From positions 17,250,896-17,314,895 of the forward strand of contig NW_020954687.1 in the NCBI RefSeq assembly GCF_900497805.2: DNA of 64,000 bases. The letters run 5' to 3'. Both the position numbers and the translations under genes were made by a program. Position 1 is the first letter of the stretch, and each line of letters starts with the position of its first letter. Positions 46,690-59,307 of this stretch are shown here, one piece after another. The notes below the pieces were generated by a model. The model was not told the origin of the DNA and did not search any database. It saw only the letters and a list, made by a program, of their open reading frames with translations. Origin of the DNA: Vombatus ursinus. Taxonomy: Eukaryota; Chordata; Mammalia; Diprotodontia; Vombatidae.

Positions 46690-48435
46690 AAGCTTCCAGA
46701 GCATTTCCCAGGCCCCGCGCGCCCGAGCCTGCTCTTGCGAGAGCCGAGCCCCAGCGCAAGATGGCGACGACGTGAGCGTGTCCTCGCCGCAGGGTGGGGG
46801 GGAGGAAGAAGCGGCAGGAGTCGCAGAAAAAAGGCAGGGGGTGGTCACGGGAGGGATGGAGGAAAGTTCTGGGATGGGCCCTGGGGTCCAGGCATATCCT
46901 GCACCATTGCCCTACTCAGACATCTATGGCAGCCCTAGTCACAGCCCAGCAGTCAAACCAGAGAAAGAGCAGCTGTCTCCTGCCTTCTCGGCAGAGAACT
47001 GCAAGCACTCTGGCAGAACCAGCACAGGAGGGGGTGTCAACTGCAGCGCCAATGAGGAGCCACGCCTTCCAAAGCGCCGGCCCCCTCTTCTGGGAGACAG
47101 TTCCCTTGCTCCAGCTGTGGTTGCCGCCCGGCCTTCCCCAGCCCCCAGCAGGTGCTGAGCACCTGCACAGTCACTTGCAACCCACACAGTGCATGGAAGG
47201 CAAACTGTTCCACTGCTCAACCCCAGGCTGTACAGAGACCTTCCCCGGCATGCAGGAGCTGATGGCCCACACTAAGCTGCCCTACACGCCCAACAGAAAC
47301 TTCAATCGTGAAAACTGCCTTCTCCGCTTCCGGACTCACCCTTCCCTCTTCAAGCACTTAGACGTCTGCTCCGACCAGTACCACAGCCCGGCCCCACCCC
47401 AGCCCCACTGCCCCCAGCTCTGGAGAAAGAGGCTTGAAGCTCAGAGACCAGCCGGCCCCAGCCCCGACATGGTCCCGCTGCCCACGCAGCTGACCCTGCC
47501 CCCGGATCCTCGTTCCAGGACCCCATTCCCGTTGCTGGAGGCCTCATTTTACGCCTTTGCTGCACTGCCTTCATACTATGTCAAGCCTCAGGCCCCGTAC
47601 CTGCACCCTTCCTACCCCACCTGGGTCCCTCTCCCTATGGGCTGGCCTCTGGCCCTGGTCTCCAGCGCCTCCGTCCCTTCCTGCTTGCCCAGGCCCAGAG
47701 TCTCCCTAGCTCTGGCCCTGGCTACAGCTCCAACACTAACGCAGCTGTCTTAAAAAAAAAGAAAAAAAAAAAATCAGGGTTCCAGCGGTAGCCCACCGAG
47801 GCCCCCTGGGAGCTCTGAGGGACGTACAGGTCATTCTACTAGCCGAACTGTGTGGGAGCACAGCAGGGGCCACTACACCTGCATGCAGTGCCCCTTCTCC
47901 ACGGCTTCCAGACTCACCATGACCCCTCATTTGAAGGACCATAGCAAAACTCCACCCCCAGCCCCACCACCGTAGCCACCATCACCCTCCACTCGCCCTC
48001 AACTGGAGGCCCAGGGGAGCACAATCTGGTCACTGGAACCCACTCCTCGATCATCTAGTGGTCCTCCTTTCCTCACCACTTAGTCACCCTGGGCCCAGGG
48101 CCCCCCAGCCTGAGGGGAGGACTGGGATTTCTAAGGCTGGGAAACCAACTCTTCTGCCTCTCCAAGTAGTTTGAAGCCACCTTGTGATGTGGAGTCATTC
48201 ACTCCTAGGCAGACCTTGCAGGTGGCCTGACTTAACTCCCCTTCCACAATGGCTATAGAGATGGACCACTCTCTCTCCTCTCCTCTCCGGGCCCTGGTGA
48301 CTGCCAGGGTTGGGGAGGTAGAAGACTATTTTATAATTAACTTAATGTTGCTTTGGAACTCTGTGGATCATCGAGTTCAGTTGTCCTGGCTTGGCCCAGG
48401 ATCAGCTGGGGGTAGAGATAATAAAACAACTGTAT
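46690..48435 (+). pseudogene. ZNF414: Processed pseudogene of ZNF414 (C2H2 zinc-finger protein)
   Basis: ZNF414 is a small nuclear C2H2 zinc-finger protein of poorly known function. This GC-rich, intron-less copy has a GC-rich leader (46710-46855), a homologous start at 46856 (MEESSGMG), PRLPKRRPP near 47065-47090, then fingers: VPCSSCGCRPAFPSPQQ with EHLHSHLQPTQ (47100-47190), MEGKLFHCSTPGCTETFPGM (47193-47252), QELMAHTKL, ENCLLRFRTHPSLFKHLDVC (47312-47371) and a final HYTCMQCPFSTASRLTMTPH-LKDH (47870-47942; C-x2-C-x12-H-x3-H). The human protein has EGKLFRCS and CLLRFRTHRSLFKHLHVC in the same order. Stop near 47973; AATAAA near 48418 and an A-rich tail (48436-48470). Breaks: a frame change near 47150, loss of an ordered KYFKCENC-type Cys (NFNRENC), an A-run expansion (47751-47774) with a frame change, and a stop. 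An open frame of 319 codons crosses it but joins different frames of the parent. Confidence 0.88.
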
Positions 48436-48470
48436 AGGGAAAAGAAAAAGAAAAAGAAAGAAAGAAAATG
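48436..48470 (+). repeat. A-rich (GAAA)n tail of the ZNF414 retrocopy
   Basis: GGGAAAAGAAAAAGAAAAAG-like tract 15 bases after AATAAA, as expected for a decayed poly(A) tail. Confidence 0.85.
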
Positions 48471-48699
48471 TGGAGTTCAGTTCAAGGACAAGTATACCAC
48501 AAAGACAAGCATGCAAACCAGAATGTGGAACTTAGTCTAGGAGAAAAGAGAACAATGAATTTCCATTGATCAGATATTTGTAGAGTCTACTGAAGGATTG
48601 TAGCTCCATAGAACACAACTAACCTTATTGATCCTTGAAGAATGAAGAATGCAGTAGCTTAAGAATGTAGTAGCAGGGTAACAGATAAGACAGACCAGG
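48471..48699. other. Unique or decayed spacer
   Basis: No clear feature; may be the worn 5' part of the next LINE. Confidence 0.4.
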
Positions 48700-49226
48700 A
48701 CTATACAAAGCCATACCAATACCACTGGCCAAGCACAGAGCCTGGTCCTAACACAAATTTCAAAAAAGAAAAAAAAAAAAAGCACGTAAGCAAAACTTCA
48801 AAGAAAAATATACCTTGGCCATATTGATTAGAATTTCTAGAAAACCCAAAGCATAAGGTTAAAAATAATTTATTATATAAAATGAGAATACTAGAGAATA
48901 GAATTACAAAAAGAAATGAGAGTTATAGATAAAAAAAAAAAACTTGAAAAGGCAATTAATAGTTTGGTATATGAGGTACAAGACATTACCCAAATAACAC
49001 ATTCACTGAACATTAGAATGTATCAAATGTTAGTTAATGATTACATGAGACAACAAGAAATATTAAAGCCAAAATGGAAAAAAATACTTATATAAGGAAA
49101 TATAAGGTATCTGATATCAAAAACAACTTATGTAGAAAACAGAAATAAGGAAACTAATTTGAGCTTTGGACTAGTTGAGAACCAGGACAAAGAAAATCTG
49201 CACATCATATTGCAAGAATTTTAAGA
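48700..49226 (+). mobile_element. Ancient LINE-1 ORF1 fragment
   Basis: Decayed ORF1 of another L1 family: KAINSLVYEVQDITQITHSL (48950-49010), NDYMRQQEILKPKWKK (49025-49075) and FGLVENQDKENLHIILQEF-like (49165-49220). Many stops and shifts. Confidence 0.65.
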
Positions 49227-49385
49227 AAGGTGACACAGTACATAGAGCCTAGAGTCGGGGAGATCTGGCCTCATTCATTAGCTGTATTACCTCGTAAAGT
49301 CACTAACCCACTTTTTGCCTGTTTCCTCATATATAGCAATATTAATATTACCTACTTTCAAGGGTTGTGATGAATAAAGAAACAA
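49227..49385 (+). mobile_element. MIR/THER-type CORE-SINE
   Basis: GTGACACAGTACATAGAGCC, CCTCGTAAAGTCACTAACCC, TGTTTCCTCATATATAGCAA and CTACTTTCAAGGGTTGTGAT. It sits between ORF1 and ORF2 text of the ancient L1. Confidence 0.82.
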
Positions 49386-50660
49386 TGATTTCAGCAAAGT
49401 TACAAGTCAAATCTGCAGAAATCATCAGCGTGTCTATTTGTTGCCAATGAAGATTTTGAAAGGAAATTTGGAATATTTATTAAATTAATTTACTTATTCA
49501 TTGTAATACCATTCAAAATACTAATGGCTTACTTCATAGAACTATAAAAATAATAATCAAATTTACCTGGAAGAACAAAGAATTTTAAGGAAAATTCTGA
49601 AAAGGTAGGAAGAGAAAGGGTCATACCAGTATTAGCTCTTATAATATATTTTAAAATAATAACCATCAAGGCACTTTGGTACTGGAATAAAAAATAGAGA
49701 AACTGATCAGTTTAGATTAGATTAGATTAGATTAGATTGAAGTGAACAACATACAGAATCAAAGGAACCTAGAAGTACAGTGTTGAATTCACCCAACAAG
49801 TCCAATTACTGAGATAAAGACTCACTGTTTGACAAAAAAAAAAAAGCTAGAAAATAAATGGAAAGTAATCTGACAGAAATTAGGCAGAGAGGAACATTTT
49901 ACATTCAACAGCAAAATAAACTCCAAAAAGATACATCATTCAGAGGAACATGAAGGAAATTTACCTCTAGAGCTAATGGATAGGGGAAGAGTTAATGATC
50001 AAACAAACTACAGAGAGGATCATGGAAGATATAATAAGCAATTATAATTTATAAAATTAAAAAAAAAGTCATTTCCAAACAAATCCAATGTAACTAAGAT
50101 TAAAAGAGTTGCAATTTGTTGGGGGGAAAATTATTTTCAATAAATTTCTTTGATGAAATTCCTACTTCCAAAATATATAAGAAACTAAATAAAATTATTA
50201 AAAGCCATTTCCCAATTCATAAATGGAAAATATATGAAAATAATTCTCCAAATGTTTTGTAATGAAGCAACTATAAATTAAACAACTCTGAGGTTTCACC
50301 TAAAACCCTTCTGATTAGATACAAGGAAAATTACAAAAATTACATGGGTTGTATGAAAAGTGGCATCTTGATACATACTTGGTAGAGCTTTGAATAGGTG
50401 TAGCCTTTCTGGAAAGCAATTTGTAAGTATGTCCCAAAAGTTACTAAACTATGCATGTTATTTGATCTAATGATAACAAATGTAGGTGTGTACTCCAAAG
50501 AGAGCAAATAAAGAGGAAAATTGCCAACATATGAAAATATGTATAGCAGTATTTTTTTTTGTATTAGCAAAGAACCAGTAACTAAGAGGATGCACATCAA
50601 TTAAGTGAAGCACGAAGTAATTATGATGTATTAAGTTAGATACTATTTCCCTATTAAAAT
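49386..50660 (+). mobile_element. Ancient LINE-1 ORF2 C-terminal fragment and 3' end
   Basis: ORF2-like text: KLQVKSAEIISVSICCQ (49400-49450), FTWKNKEF (49560-49585), GTLVLE*KIEKL (49670-49705), then KTHCLTKKKS and AERNILHSTAK*TPKRYI. The 3' region has GGATGCACATCAATTAAGTG and GTAATTATGATGTATTAAG (50588-50635), matching the L1 3' end. Heavily decayed; the reverse-transcriptase core is not seen. Confidence 0.75.
49711..49738 (+). repeat. (ATTAG)n microsatellite
   Basis: About five ATTAG units grown inside L1 ORF2 sequence. Confidence 0.95.
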
Positions 50661-53600
50661 CATTTCAAAGATTATTAGGTCATTATAAAAGAGGAACCTT
50701 AGAAACATTGTTCTTGCTTTCAATCATTCTTGCAAATAAAGTTTGCTCATATACACATTTGACATTTTTCAGATTCCTTATGGGAATACTTTATAATATG
50801 TGTATATTCCATTAAGTCTTTCATGATGGTTCATCCGTCTTGGGAAAATGAAACCAAATGGTAGGGTAAACTCACTAAGGAAAACACATTTTCAGATTAA
50901 TATTGTTTGAATTTTATTTACGCACTGAATCATTAAAGGTCATAAAGCGTACTGTATGGATAGTAGTTGATCTGCATATATTAAAAATAATTCAAACTAA
51001 TAAAATTCAATTTATCTATTTATTATTATTGGATATTTAGAATACATTTAATAGAAAAATTATTTTGGTCTTAATAATTATATTTTTACATTAAGATCTT
51101 CATAGATTATATGGAGAATTTCATTTTTTTATTCAACCTTGGAGACAAACACTTTGAATCATTTCTCCAAAAATAGAATTTACTTCACAGCAATTAAAGT
51201 TGTTCTTCTACTCCACCATGACACACTTATTTTTGCTACTACTTTCCAAATGAGTGAATTAAAAGGTCCCAGATTTTTTTTTATTGTAGCTTAATACTTA
51301 GTGAATGAAGAAAAGTACTTTTGGTGCAATGACTGTTAGTAGTTGTAGCCCATCATCTCCATATTTAAACAACAACATTGCACCAAAGAAAATGAAAAAG
51401 GGAGATAGGGGTGCAGAAAATAATGCAAATAAAAAGTTATTCTCTCAAGGAAATTCTCAAAGAAAAACCATCAGAGAACTTTGAAAAAGAGTAAAGAAAT
51501 AAGAAGCTCTGGTATAGTGAATAGAACAGGTTAAAAGAAAATGAGGATGAATCTCAAGATTAAATATGAGAAAAATTTACCTTCCATAAATGAGAGTAAA
51601 ACAACTGTGAGAACTTCCATAGTGGATTGGAAACTTAAGTATAATTAAAGGGAGTGAAAAAAAAGTAGAAAATTAGACCCTTTAGCAAGGGGACATTAGC
51701 AGAATAAGGAAATAACAGTTTTGAGATAATCCAATGAAGATTGACTGATAAAAAGTATCCTAATAAGGGCGTCACATATGAAAAATAATTTCAACTAAGA
51801 TCTTGGGAAATACTTAGTGGAAAGGATGAATACCAAAATATATTCTTATTTAGGGTAAGCAAAAGATAGCTAGCTACCTAGAGATAGATATAGATAAAGA
51901 TACACACACACACACACACATATACACACATTTACATATATACATTATAGTTAATTTAATTACATATAGTCATATATGTACATAGTTAAAAATTGTTACA
52001 TGCATATATATTGGTATATTTTATTATACCATATCATAGTAGAATTAGGGAATCAGGTTCTGAATGCAACATATTTATGGACTGGATGAGAACTGTGATA
52101 AGATTGTTTCATGTAAACAAGGAGAAAATACCTAAAACTGATTTATTTTAAGGCAATATGCAGTGATGATTCCATTCTGAAATGAAAGGGAGGGGAAGTG
52201 TGTCTTTGTGTGAGAGAAGATTCCAGAATCATATGCTATATAACAAAACAATCTGCCTTTACTTAGTGGGCGATTATTTTTAATAGGACATCTAAATGTA
52301 TTTGAAAGGGGAAAAACAAATTTAACAATAATAAACATGCATGTCAGTGACCTGAATTTTTAAATGAAGTGTAAGAGAATCATAGACTGGATTAGGAAAC
52401 AAAATTCAACCACTTTCTCAAATGGACTTTTAATAGTCTCTACTAAGAGGAGTAAGCATGAAACAAAAATCTAATAGAAAATAAAATAAAATTATATATT
52501 ACTTTTAGGTTAACTCTCTAAGTACCATTAGATATACTATGTATTTCTTTTTAATGTAGAGCACTTATTGGATAAATTGAAGGTTTGCGTCTTTTCATAT
52601 TTTGAAAAAAAATTGACAAATGTGGATTTCATGTTTAGTCAATCAACAAGCATTTTAGGTGATAACTGTATTTTAGGACTTGGAGAAACAATGTGTATAT
52701 TCCTTGACCTCAAGAAGCTTACAAGGATAAGATTCAAAATTAAAATCCCCTGGTCATTTCCAAACTTTGTTTTAGCAGTCATGTTAGAATTTTGTTAAAT
52801 GTTTAAGATTCTGGCATATATCTAATATAATTTTCATAGGTTATTTCTATTATAGTTTGAGACTAACACTTATCATATGCATCCCAAGCATTGCTTATCA
52901 TAACTCTTAATGCATATAATAAGTCTGGAAATGTGGTCATTAAGTAGTCAACATAAATTGAACAATTCATTTTTTTTCTTTTTATGACTGTAGTTTAAAG
53001 GGTAACTGGAAGAGCGAAATATCTTTGACAATTTTATTTCTTTCAACTTTCATATGTAGTCTTTGGGTACATTCTTTTGCTTATATGTTCAAATACTATT
53101 CTTATACATTTTTTGTGTCCATTCATTCTATCCATTTAACTAACCTAAAACCCAGAGATATTTTTGGACACGACATTTTCTATCCATTTTTCCTCCATCC
53201 TCTACTTCTTGAGCTGAAATATTGAAGCTTAGCATCCCCCATCTCATCAGTGAAACTATTCCTTTTATATGCACAGATTAAATATTATAAATGCTTTCTT
53301 CCACATTCTAGTTGTTGTGAAGGTCCTTCTACAGATATTCTCTAGAAGATCTTTGCTTTCCATTGAATCTTAATATTTTATAGGCACCAATACAATATTT
53401 AAAATTTTGCTCTATGACCATGCTACACTTTTTTGTTTCCTTTCTCCTTATATATAGACTTAGAGACATTTGATGAACTTTTTCATAGAAGTGAATGTTA
53501 CTAATCTGTAGATCTACAACATATTTCCTTGGTTGACTGTTGTAGCCTCAATTTTCTCATCAGCAAAAGAAAGCTAGTAACAGAATACTTTAAATAGTTA

Positions 53601-53829
53601 TTATGAAAATCACATAGTATAATTTATATAAAAAACTATATGAAATGAAAATTCCAAATATCAATGCTAATAGTGTCACTAATTATTTATTTTATAAATA
53701 GAAAAGCTACATATGTGTGTATGTGTTTATGTATGTCCCTGTTTTGATTCCATAAGGTATTGATGCATTGATGTTGAATTTAACCTGCTCTCTCTGTGCC
53801 CCCTTAATTATGTTTTAAAGAAAAGATAC
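50661..53829. other. Unique AT-rich DNA, no gene recognised
   Basis: AT-rich. It holds a CA tract (51898-51922) and ATATAC repeats (51923-51990). A possible old MIR-like piece lies at 52635-52735 (CAATCAACAAGCATTTTAGG, CTTGACCTCAAGAAGCTTAC), at low confidence. Other short frames look random. Confidence 0.5.
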
Positions 53830-53952
53830 AAGAGCACCGGGCCTGGAGTCAGGAGAATCTGAGTTCAAATATGGCCATAGACACATAGAACACTCACTAG
53901 CTGAGTGACTCCAGGGAAGTCACTTAACTCCAATTGCTTCAAAAAAAAAAAG
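53830..53952 (+). mobile_element. tRNA-derived SINE (5' truncated)
   Basis: AGAGCACCGGGCCTGGAGTC, GAGTTCAAATATGGCC, AGTCACTTAACTCCAATTGC and A11. A short duplication AAAGATA flanks it. Confidence 0.88.
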
Positions 53953-54428
53953 ATATATTCTTCATAGTACTGACATTTAATTGTCCTCCTATCTGTTTCA
54001 GTATTACAATGGCACATTGCTTATAAGGTTATTTTCCTTTTTTCCCTTTATATTGGTGCTCTCTCTCTCTCTCTGTCTCCTGTCCCTGTCTCTCTGTCCC
54101 TCCCTCCCTCTTTTTCTCTTTTTCTCCTATCCTATGTTTATACTTGTAATTTTTGTACATCACAAGCCAAATACTCTTTTAATACTGCCATCCATATTAG
54201 AAGTGTAGGCACAGTGATTTTTTATAATGCTCCATGATTGTTACTCTGATACATAGCAAATGTCTACCTGACAAAGTAACCCACAAAACAAAGGTGAAAT
54301 TATGAAATGTGTATATGATGGCTAGAGGTATGGCATTAGAATAAAACTATTGCTTCTGTGTTAAAAGCAAGCCATTCTTGAGGCACAATAAAAACAATGT
54401 TCTAGGTGTATGGAATTCTGTTACATGG
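53953..54428. other. Spacer with a CT-rich simple repeat
   Basis: 54058-54125 is (CT)n/CCTGTCTCT-type low-complexity; the rest is unique. Confidence 0.7.
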
Positions 54429-54499
54429 CTGCTTGGTAAAGGAGGCATATGCACAAACACCCACCCACACACACAAATACACACATGCACACAAATACT

Positions 54500-55362
54500 G
54501 AAGAAAATAACACCATTAAAATAGGCCAAATAGTAAAAGAGGCACATAAATCCACCAAAGAAAAGAACTACTTAAAAGGCAGAATTGCCGAAATGCAAAA
54601 AGGTGTACAAAAATTCACTAAAGATAAAAACTCATTAAAAAGCATAATTGGCCAAGTGGAAAAGGAAGTACAAAAGGTCAATGAAGAAAATAATCACTTA
54701 AACATTAGAATTGAGCAAGTGAAAGCCAATGACTCTATGAGAAAATAAGGAACAATAAAACAAAATCAAAAGGTTAAAAAAATAGAAGTAAATGTAAAAT
54801 ATCTCACTGGGAAAAAAATAAAAAACTGACCTAGAAAATAAATGAAGAGACAATTTAAGAATTAGTAGACTACCTGAAAGCAATTATCAAAATGATCCTA
54901 GACATCATATTTCAGAAAACAAAAAGAAAACTTCCCTAATATCCCAGAGCAAGAAGGTACAATACATATTCAAAGAATCCACCAAAAAATCTCTTGAAAG
55001 ATATCTCAAAATGAAAATTGCAAGGAATATTATAGCTAAATTATAGAAATTCTAGGTCAAGGAGAGAGTATTGCAAGTACCCATGAAAGAAACTATTAAA
55101 ATAGCGTGGAGTTATAGACAGTATATTACAAGATTTAGCAATTTCTACCTTAAAGAATGAGAGGACTTTGAGTCTATTATTCCAGAGGACAAAAAAGCTA
55201 GGATTACCACCAAGAATCACCTACACAGCAAAATTAAATATAGTGCTTCAGGGGAAAAAATAATGAAATTAGGATTTTTAAGCATTTTTGATTGAAAGAA
55301 CAGAGCTGAATAGAAAAATTGACTTTCAGATACAAGAATCGAAAGAAGAAGAAAAAAGGTAA
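54500..55362 (+). pseudogene. Broken LINE-1 ORF1 of copy I
   Basis: Coiled-coil units IGQIVKEAHKSTKEKNYLKG, RIAEMQKGVQKFTKDKNSLK, SIIGQVEKEVQKVNEENNHL and NIRIEQVKANDSMRK remain open over about 99 codons. Then the frame shifts at LENK*RDNLRISRLPES and the C-terminal domain is worn (RITYTAKLNIVLQG near 55217; FDFQIQESKEE-like end). An extra coiled-coil unit (KNYLKGRIAEMQKGVQKFTK) is present compared with the HAL1 copies. Confidence 0.8.
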
Positions 55363-55884
55363 GCAGGAAAGAAAAGGTATAAGAGATTCAACAAGGCTAA
55401 ATTGTTTACCTTCCTACATGGGAAGATCATACTATAACTACTAAGAATGTTATCATTATTAGGGCCTATTTGAGTATGATGGTAAGATTTTAAATGAATG
55501 AAATTAAGGGAGAGAAAATGGAATACACTGGTAGAATGGGGAAGGGAGAGAGAAAGAAGGAAGCAAATTATCTCTCATAAAAAAGTAACAAAAAAGCTTT
55601 ACAGATTTGGGGGGGAAATAGGGGATTGGAGCAACACTTAAACCTTACTCTTATCAGAATTGACTCAGAAAAGGAATAACATACACACTTATTTGGAAAT
55701 AGAAGTATATTCTTTCCCTATAAGGAAGTAGGAGAAGAAAGAGACAAGAGAAGGGCATGTGCGCCAATAGAAGGGAGGGGTGACTGGGGATATGGAGGTC
55801 AAAAGTAAAACACGTTTTTTAGGGAGGAACCAGGTGAAAAGAGACACAGAGAAGGATAAACAGATAAAAAAGAATGATGGAGAG

Positions 55885-57931
55885 AAATACAGAGTAATTT
55901 TAACTGTGATATTTAAAAGAATGAACTCACCCACAAAACAGAAGCAAATAGCAGAATGGATTAAATCATAATCCTACAATACATTATTTACAAGAAACAT
56001 ACTTGAAGCAGAGAAAAACACAGAATAAATGTAAGGCACTGGAGTAGAAGCTATTATGTTTAAGCTGAAGTAAAAACAAAACAAACAAACAAAAAAGCAG
56101 AGGTACCAATCATGATGTTAGATGAAGCAAAAGCAAAAATCTAAATAAAAGAGATAAGCAGAGAAACTACAGTTTGATAAAAGGTACCATAGACAGTGAA
56201 GTAATACCAGTACTAAACATATATGGACCAAGTGGTATAGCATCCAGATTATTAAAGGAAAAGTTAAATGAGTCATAGGAAAAAATAGAAAGTAAAACTA
56301 TACTAGGGGGTAATCCCAACTTTCCCCTCGAAGAAATAGATAAATCAAACTGAAAAAAAATAAACAAGAAAGAAGTTAAAAAGCTCAACTTTTTTTTAGA
56401 AAAGTTAGATATTATAGACTTTTGAAGAAAACTAAATGGGAATAGAAAGAATATACCATTTGCTCAGTGGTACATGGAACCTACATTAAAACTGGCCAAG
56501 TATTAAGGCATAAAACTGCATAACCAAATTCAGAAAAGCAAAAAAAAATTAAAAGCATCACCTTCATATAATCATGAAATTAAAAATAATATATTCAATA
56601 AAGAATTAAGGAAACATAATTTAAAATAAATTGGAAACCATATAATCAAATCCTAAAGAATGAATGGGTCAAAGAATAAATCATAGAATAATTTCTTTAA
56701 AAAGAATGACAACAAAGAGGAAACATAACAATATTTATGGGATCTAACCAAAGGAGTACTTAGGTGAAAAAATTGATGTCTTTAAATACTTACATCAATA
56801 AAATAGAAAAAGAGCAGATCAATTAATTCAGCTTGAAAGAACAACAACCAGAAAAAGAACAAATTTAAAATCCCCAATTAAACACCAAATTATAAATTCT
56901 GAAAATATAAGGAGAGATTAATAAAATTGAAATGACTAAAAGCATTGAATTAATAAATGAAATGAGTAGTTGATTTAATAAACCTTTGGTTGATTTGATT
57001 TAAAAAGAAAAAAAAAACAAATAACCAGTATCAAAAATGAAAAGGATGAATTCACCACCAATGAAGAAAAAAATTAAAATAATTTTAGGAGCACTTTTGC
57101 CCAATTATATGCCAATTAATCTAATAATCTAAGTGAAATGGATGAATATTTACAAAAACATAAATGAACAGATTAACAATAGAGCAAATGGAATAATTAA
57201 ATAATCCTATATTAGAAAAAAGAAATTGAATAATCTATAACTAAATTATGTAAAAAAAAATCCCCAGGACCAGATGGAATCAAAAGTGAATTTTAATAAA
57301 CATTTAAAGAACACTTAATGTAAATACTATATAAACTATTTGGAAAAAATAGGCAAAGAAAAGGAACTATGGAATTCCTTTTAAGAAAAAAAAGTGTGTT
57401 CAGGAAGAGCAAAAACAGAGAAAAAAAATATAATGTCCCTAATGAATATTGATGCAAAAATTTAAATAGAATACTAGCAAGGAGATTAAGGGAAGATATC
57501 AAGAATATCATATGTTATGATTAGGTGGGATTTAAACCAGAAATATAGGGCTGGTTCAGTTTTAGGAAAATTACCAGCATAATTGACTATGTCATTTATA
57601 AAAATAATAAAAATCATATAATTATCTCAATAGATGCAGAAAAAGATTTTTTTTGCAAAATACAATGCTCATTCCCATTAAAAACACTAGAAAGCATAAG
57701 AATAAATTGAGATTTTCTTAAAATGATGAGATGTATCAAAAAACATGAACAAACATTGTCTGTAATGGGAATAATCTAGAAGGCTTCCCAATAAGATAAG
57801 AGGTAACACAAGAATGACCATTATCAAAATTATTGTTCAATATTGTACTAGAAATTCTAGTTCTAACAATAATAGAAGAAAAAGAAATTGAAAGAATTAG
57901 AATGGGCAATAAGGAAACCAAACAATTACTC
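55885..57931 (+). pseudogene. Broken LINE-1 ORF2 of copy I (endonuclease and part of reverse transcriptase)
   Basis: Endonuclease text: VILTVIFKRMNSPTKQKQIA (55893), PTIHYLQETYLKQR-like (55975) and VLNIYGPSGIASRLLKEKL (56210-56265). The NFPLEEIDKSN block (56317-56350) corresponds to DLNLPLSELDK of copy J. Reverse-transcriptase text: SPGPDGIKSEF (57263-57295), IISIDAEKDFF (57620-57655), then QEWPLSKLLFNIVLEIL (57810-57860). The catalytic FADD region is beyond the cut. Many stops and frame changes. Confidence 0.8.
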
Positions 57932-58423
57932 TTTTTATTATATTTCATTTTTCCCAATTATGTGTAAAACAATTTTTCACAATAATTTTTATAAAATTTT
58001 GACTTTGAAAAATTTTCCCTTCCTTCCTCCCCTCCCCTTTTCCTAAAGTGGTAAGCAATTTGATATAGGCTATATATGTGCAATTATACACAGCATATTT
58101 CCCTATTTGTCATATTGTGAAAGATACAGACTTAAAGGGAAAAAAAAGACTCCAAAAATAAAGTGAAAATAATGTGTTTTGATCTGCATTCATAGTCCAT
58201 CAGTTCTTTCTCTGCATGTGGATAGCATTTTCCTACATGAGTCCTTTGAAATTTTCTCGGATCATTACATTGCTAAGAGGAGCTGAGTCATTCGTAGTTG
58301 ATCATCACACAGTAATATCATTACTGTTTATAATGTCCTCCTGGTTTTGCTCATTTCACTTTGCAGCAGTTCATGTTGGTCTTTCCAAGTTTTTTTCTAA
58401 AATCTGCCTGGTCATTCTTTCTT
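57932..58423 (-). mobile_element. LINE-1 copy J, part 1 (3' end, antisense)
   Basis: T-rich start, then the antisense 3'UTR and ORF2 tail (TGGATAGCATTTTCCTACATG, TTTGCAGCAGTTCATGTTGG), homologous to 40610-41075. It ends with TCATTCTTTCTT (58412-58423), the left duplication around HAL1 copy K, and resumes at 61322. Confidence 0.88.
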
Positions 58424-59307
58424 TTTATTTCCTTCATCTAGTTTATTTTTTTCTTTATTTTTATTTTTTATGAGTTTTTTTATTAATAAATTTATTTTTA
58501 GTTTTCAACATTTACTTGCGTAAGATTTTGAGTTCCAAATTTTCACCCCATCTCACCCCTCCCCCCACCCCAAGATGGCATGCATTCTGAATACCCCTTC
58601 CCTTAGTCTGAATTCCCTTCTAAATCTCCCACCCTTCTCTTATCCCCTTCCCCTTCTATTTTCCTGTAGGGCAGGATAAATTTCTGTACCCCGTTTCCTG
58701 TATTTCTTATTTCCCAGTTGCATGTGAAAACATTTTTTTTTAAACATGTGTTTTTAAATCTTTGGGTTCCAAATTTTCTCCCTTCCTCCCTCCCCACCCA
58801 CCCTCATTGAAAAGGCAAGCAACTCAATATAGGTTATACATGTGCAGTTATGCTAAACACTTCCATAGTAGACATGCTGTGAAAAACTATTTCCCTTAAT
58901 CCTATCCTGCCCTTCCCCATTTATTCCATTCTTTCTTTTAACCCTCTCTCCTCAGAAGTATTTGCTTCTGATTACCCCCTTTCCCAATCTGCCCTCCTCT
59001 CTATCATACCTCTACTCTCTTGTCCCCTTCCCCCACCCCATATTTTCCTGTAGGGTAAGACAGATTTCCTTACCCAGTTGAGTGTGTATGTTATTCCCTC
59101 CTTAAGTCAAATTCTATGAGAATAAGATTCACTCATTCCCTCTCACCTTCCCCCGTTTCCTCTCCACTGTAAAAGCCTTTTCTTTTCTGTTTTTTTTTGT
59201 GAGATAATTTACCCTGTTCTACCTCTCCCTTTCTCCTTCTTCTAGTATAATCTTCTCTCACCCCTTCTCCAGATATGACCCCTTCATCTTCAACTCACCC
59301 TGTGCTC

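Larger units (their letters stand above)
54429..57931 (+). mobile_element. LINE-1 copy I (part of ORF1, spacer, ORF2 to mid reverse transcriptase)
   Basis: 5' truncated in the ORF1 coiled coil (starts GCTTGGTAAAGGAGG), then a CA tract, ORF1 to about 55362, a spacer (55363-55880) and ORF2 (55885-57931). It is cut by antisense L1 copy J within reverse-transcriptase text. ORF1 is of the lineage of copy B. Decayed, with many stops. Confidence 0.85.

Noticed and set aside
46794-47753. A 319-codon frame as a functional zinc-finger gene
   Set aside because: Its first third is in the wrong frame relative to ZNF414, finger Cys/His residues are lost, and an A run and stop cut off the last finger; intron-less with a poly(A) tail, so a retrocopy.
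53981-54208. A 75-codon Leu/Ser-rich frame
   Set aside because: Low-complexity (CT)n repeat translated by chance.
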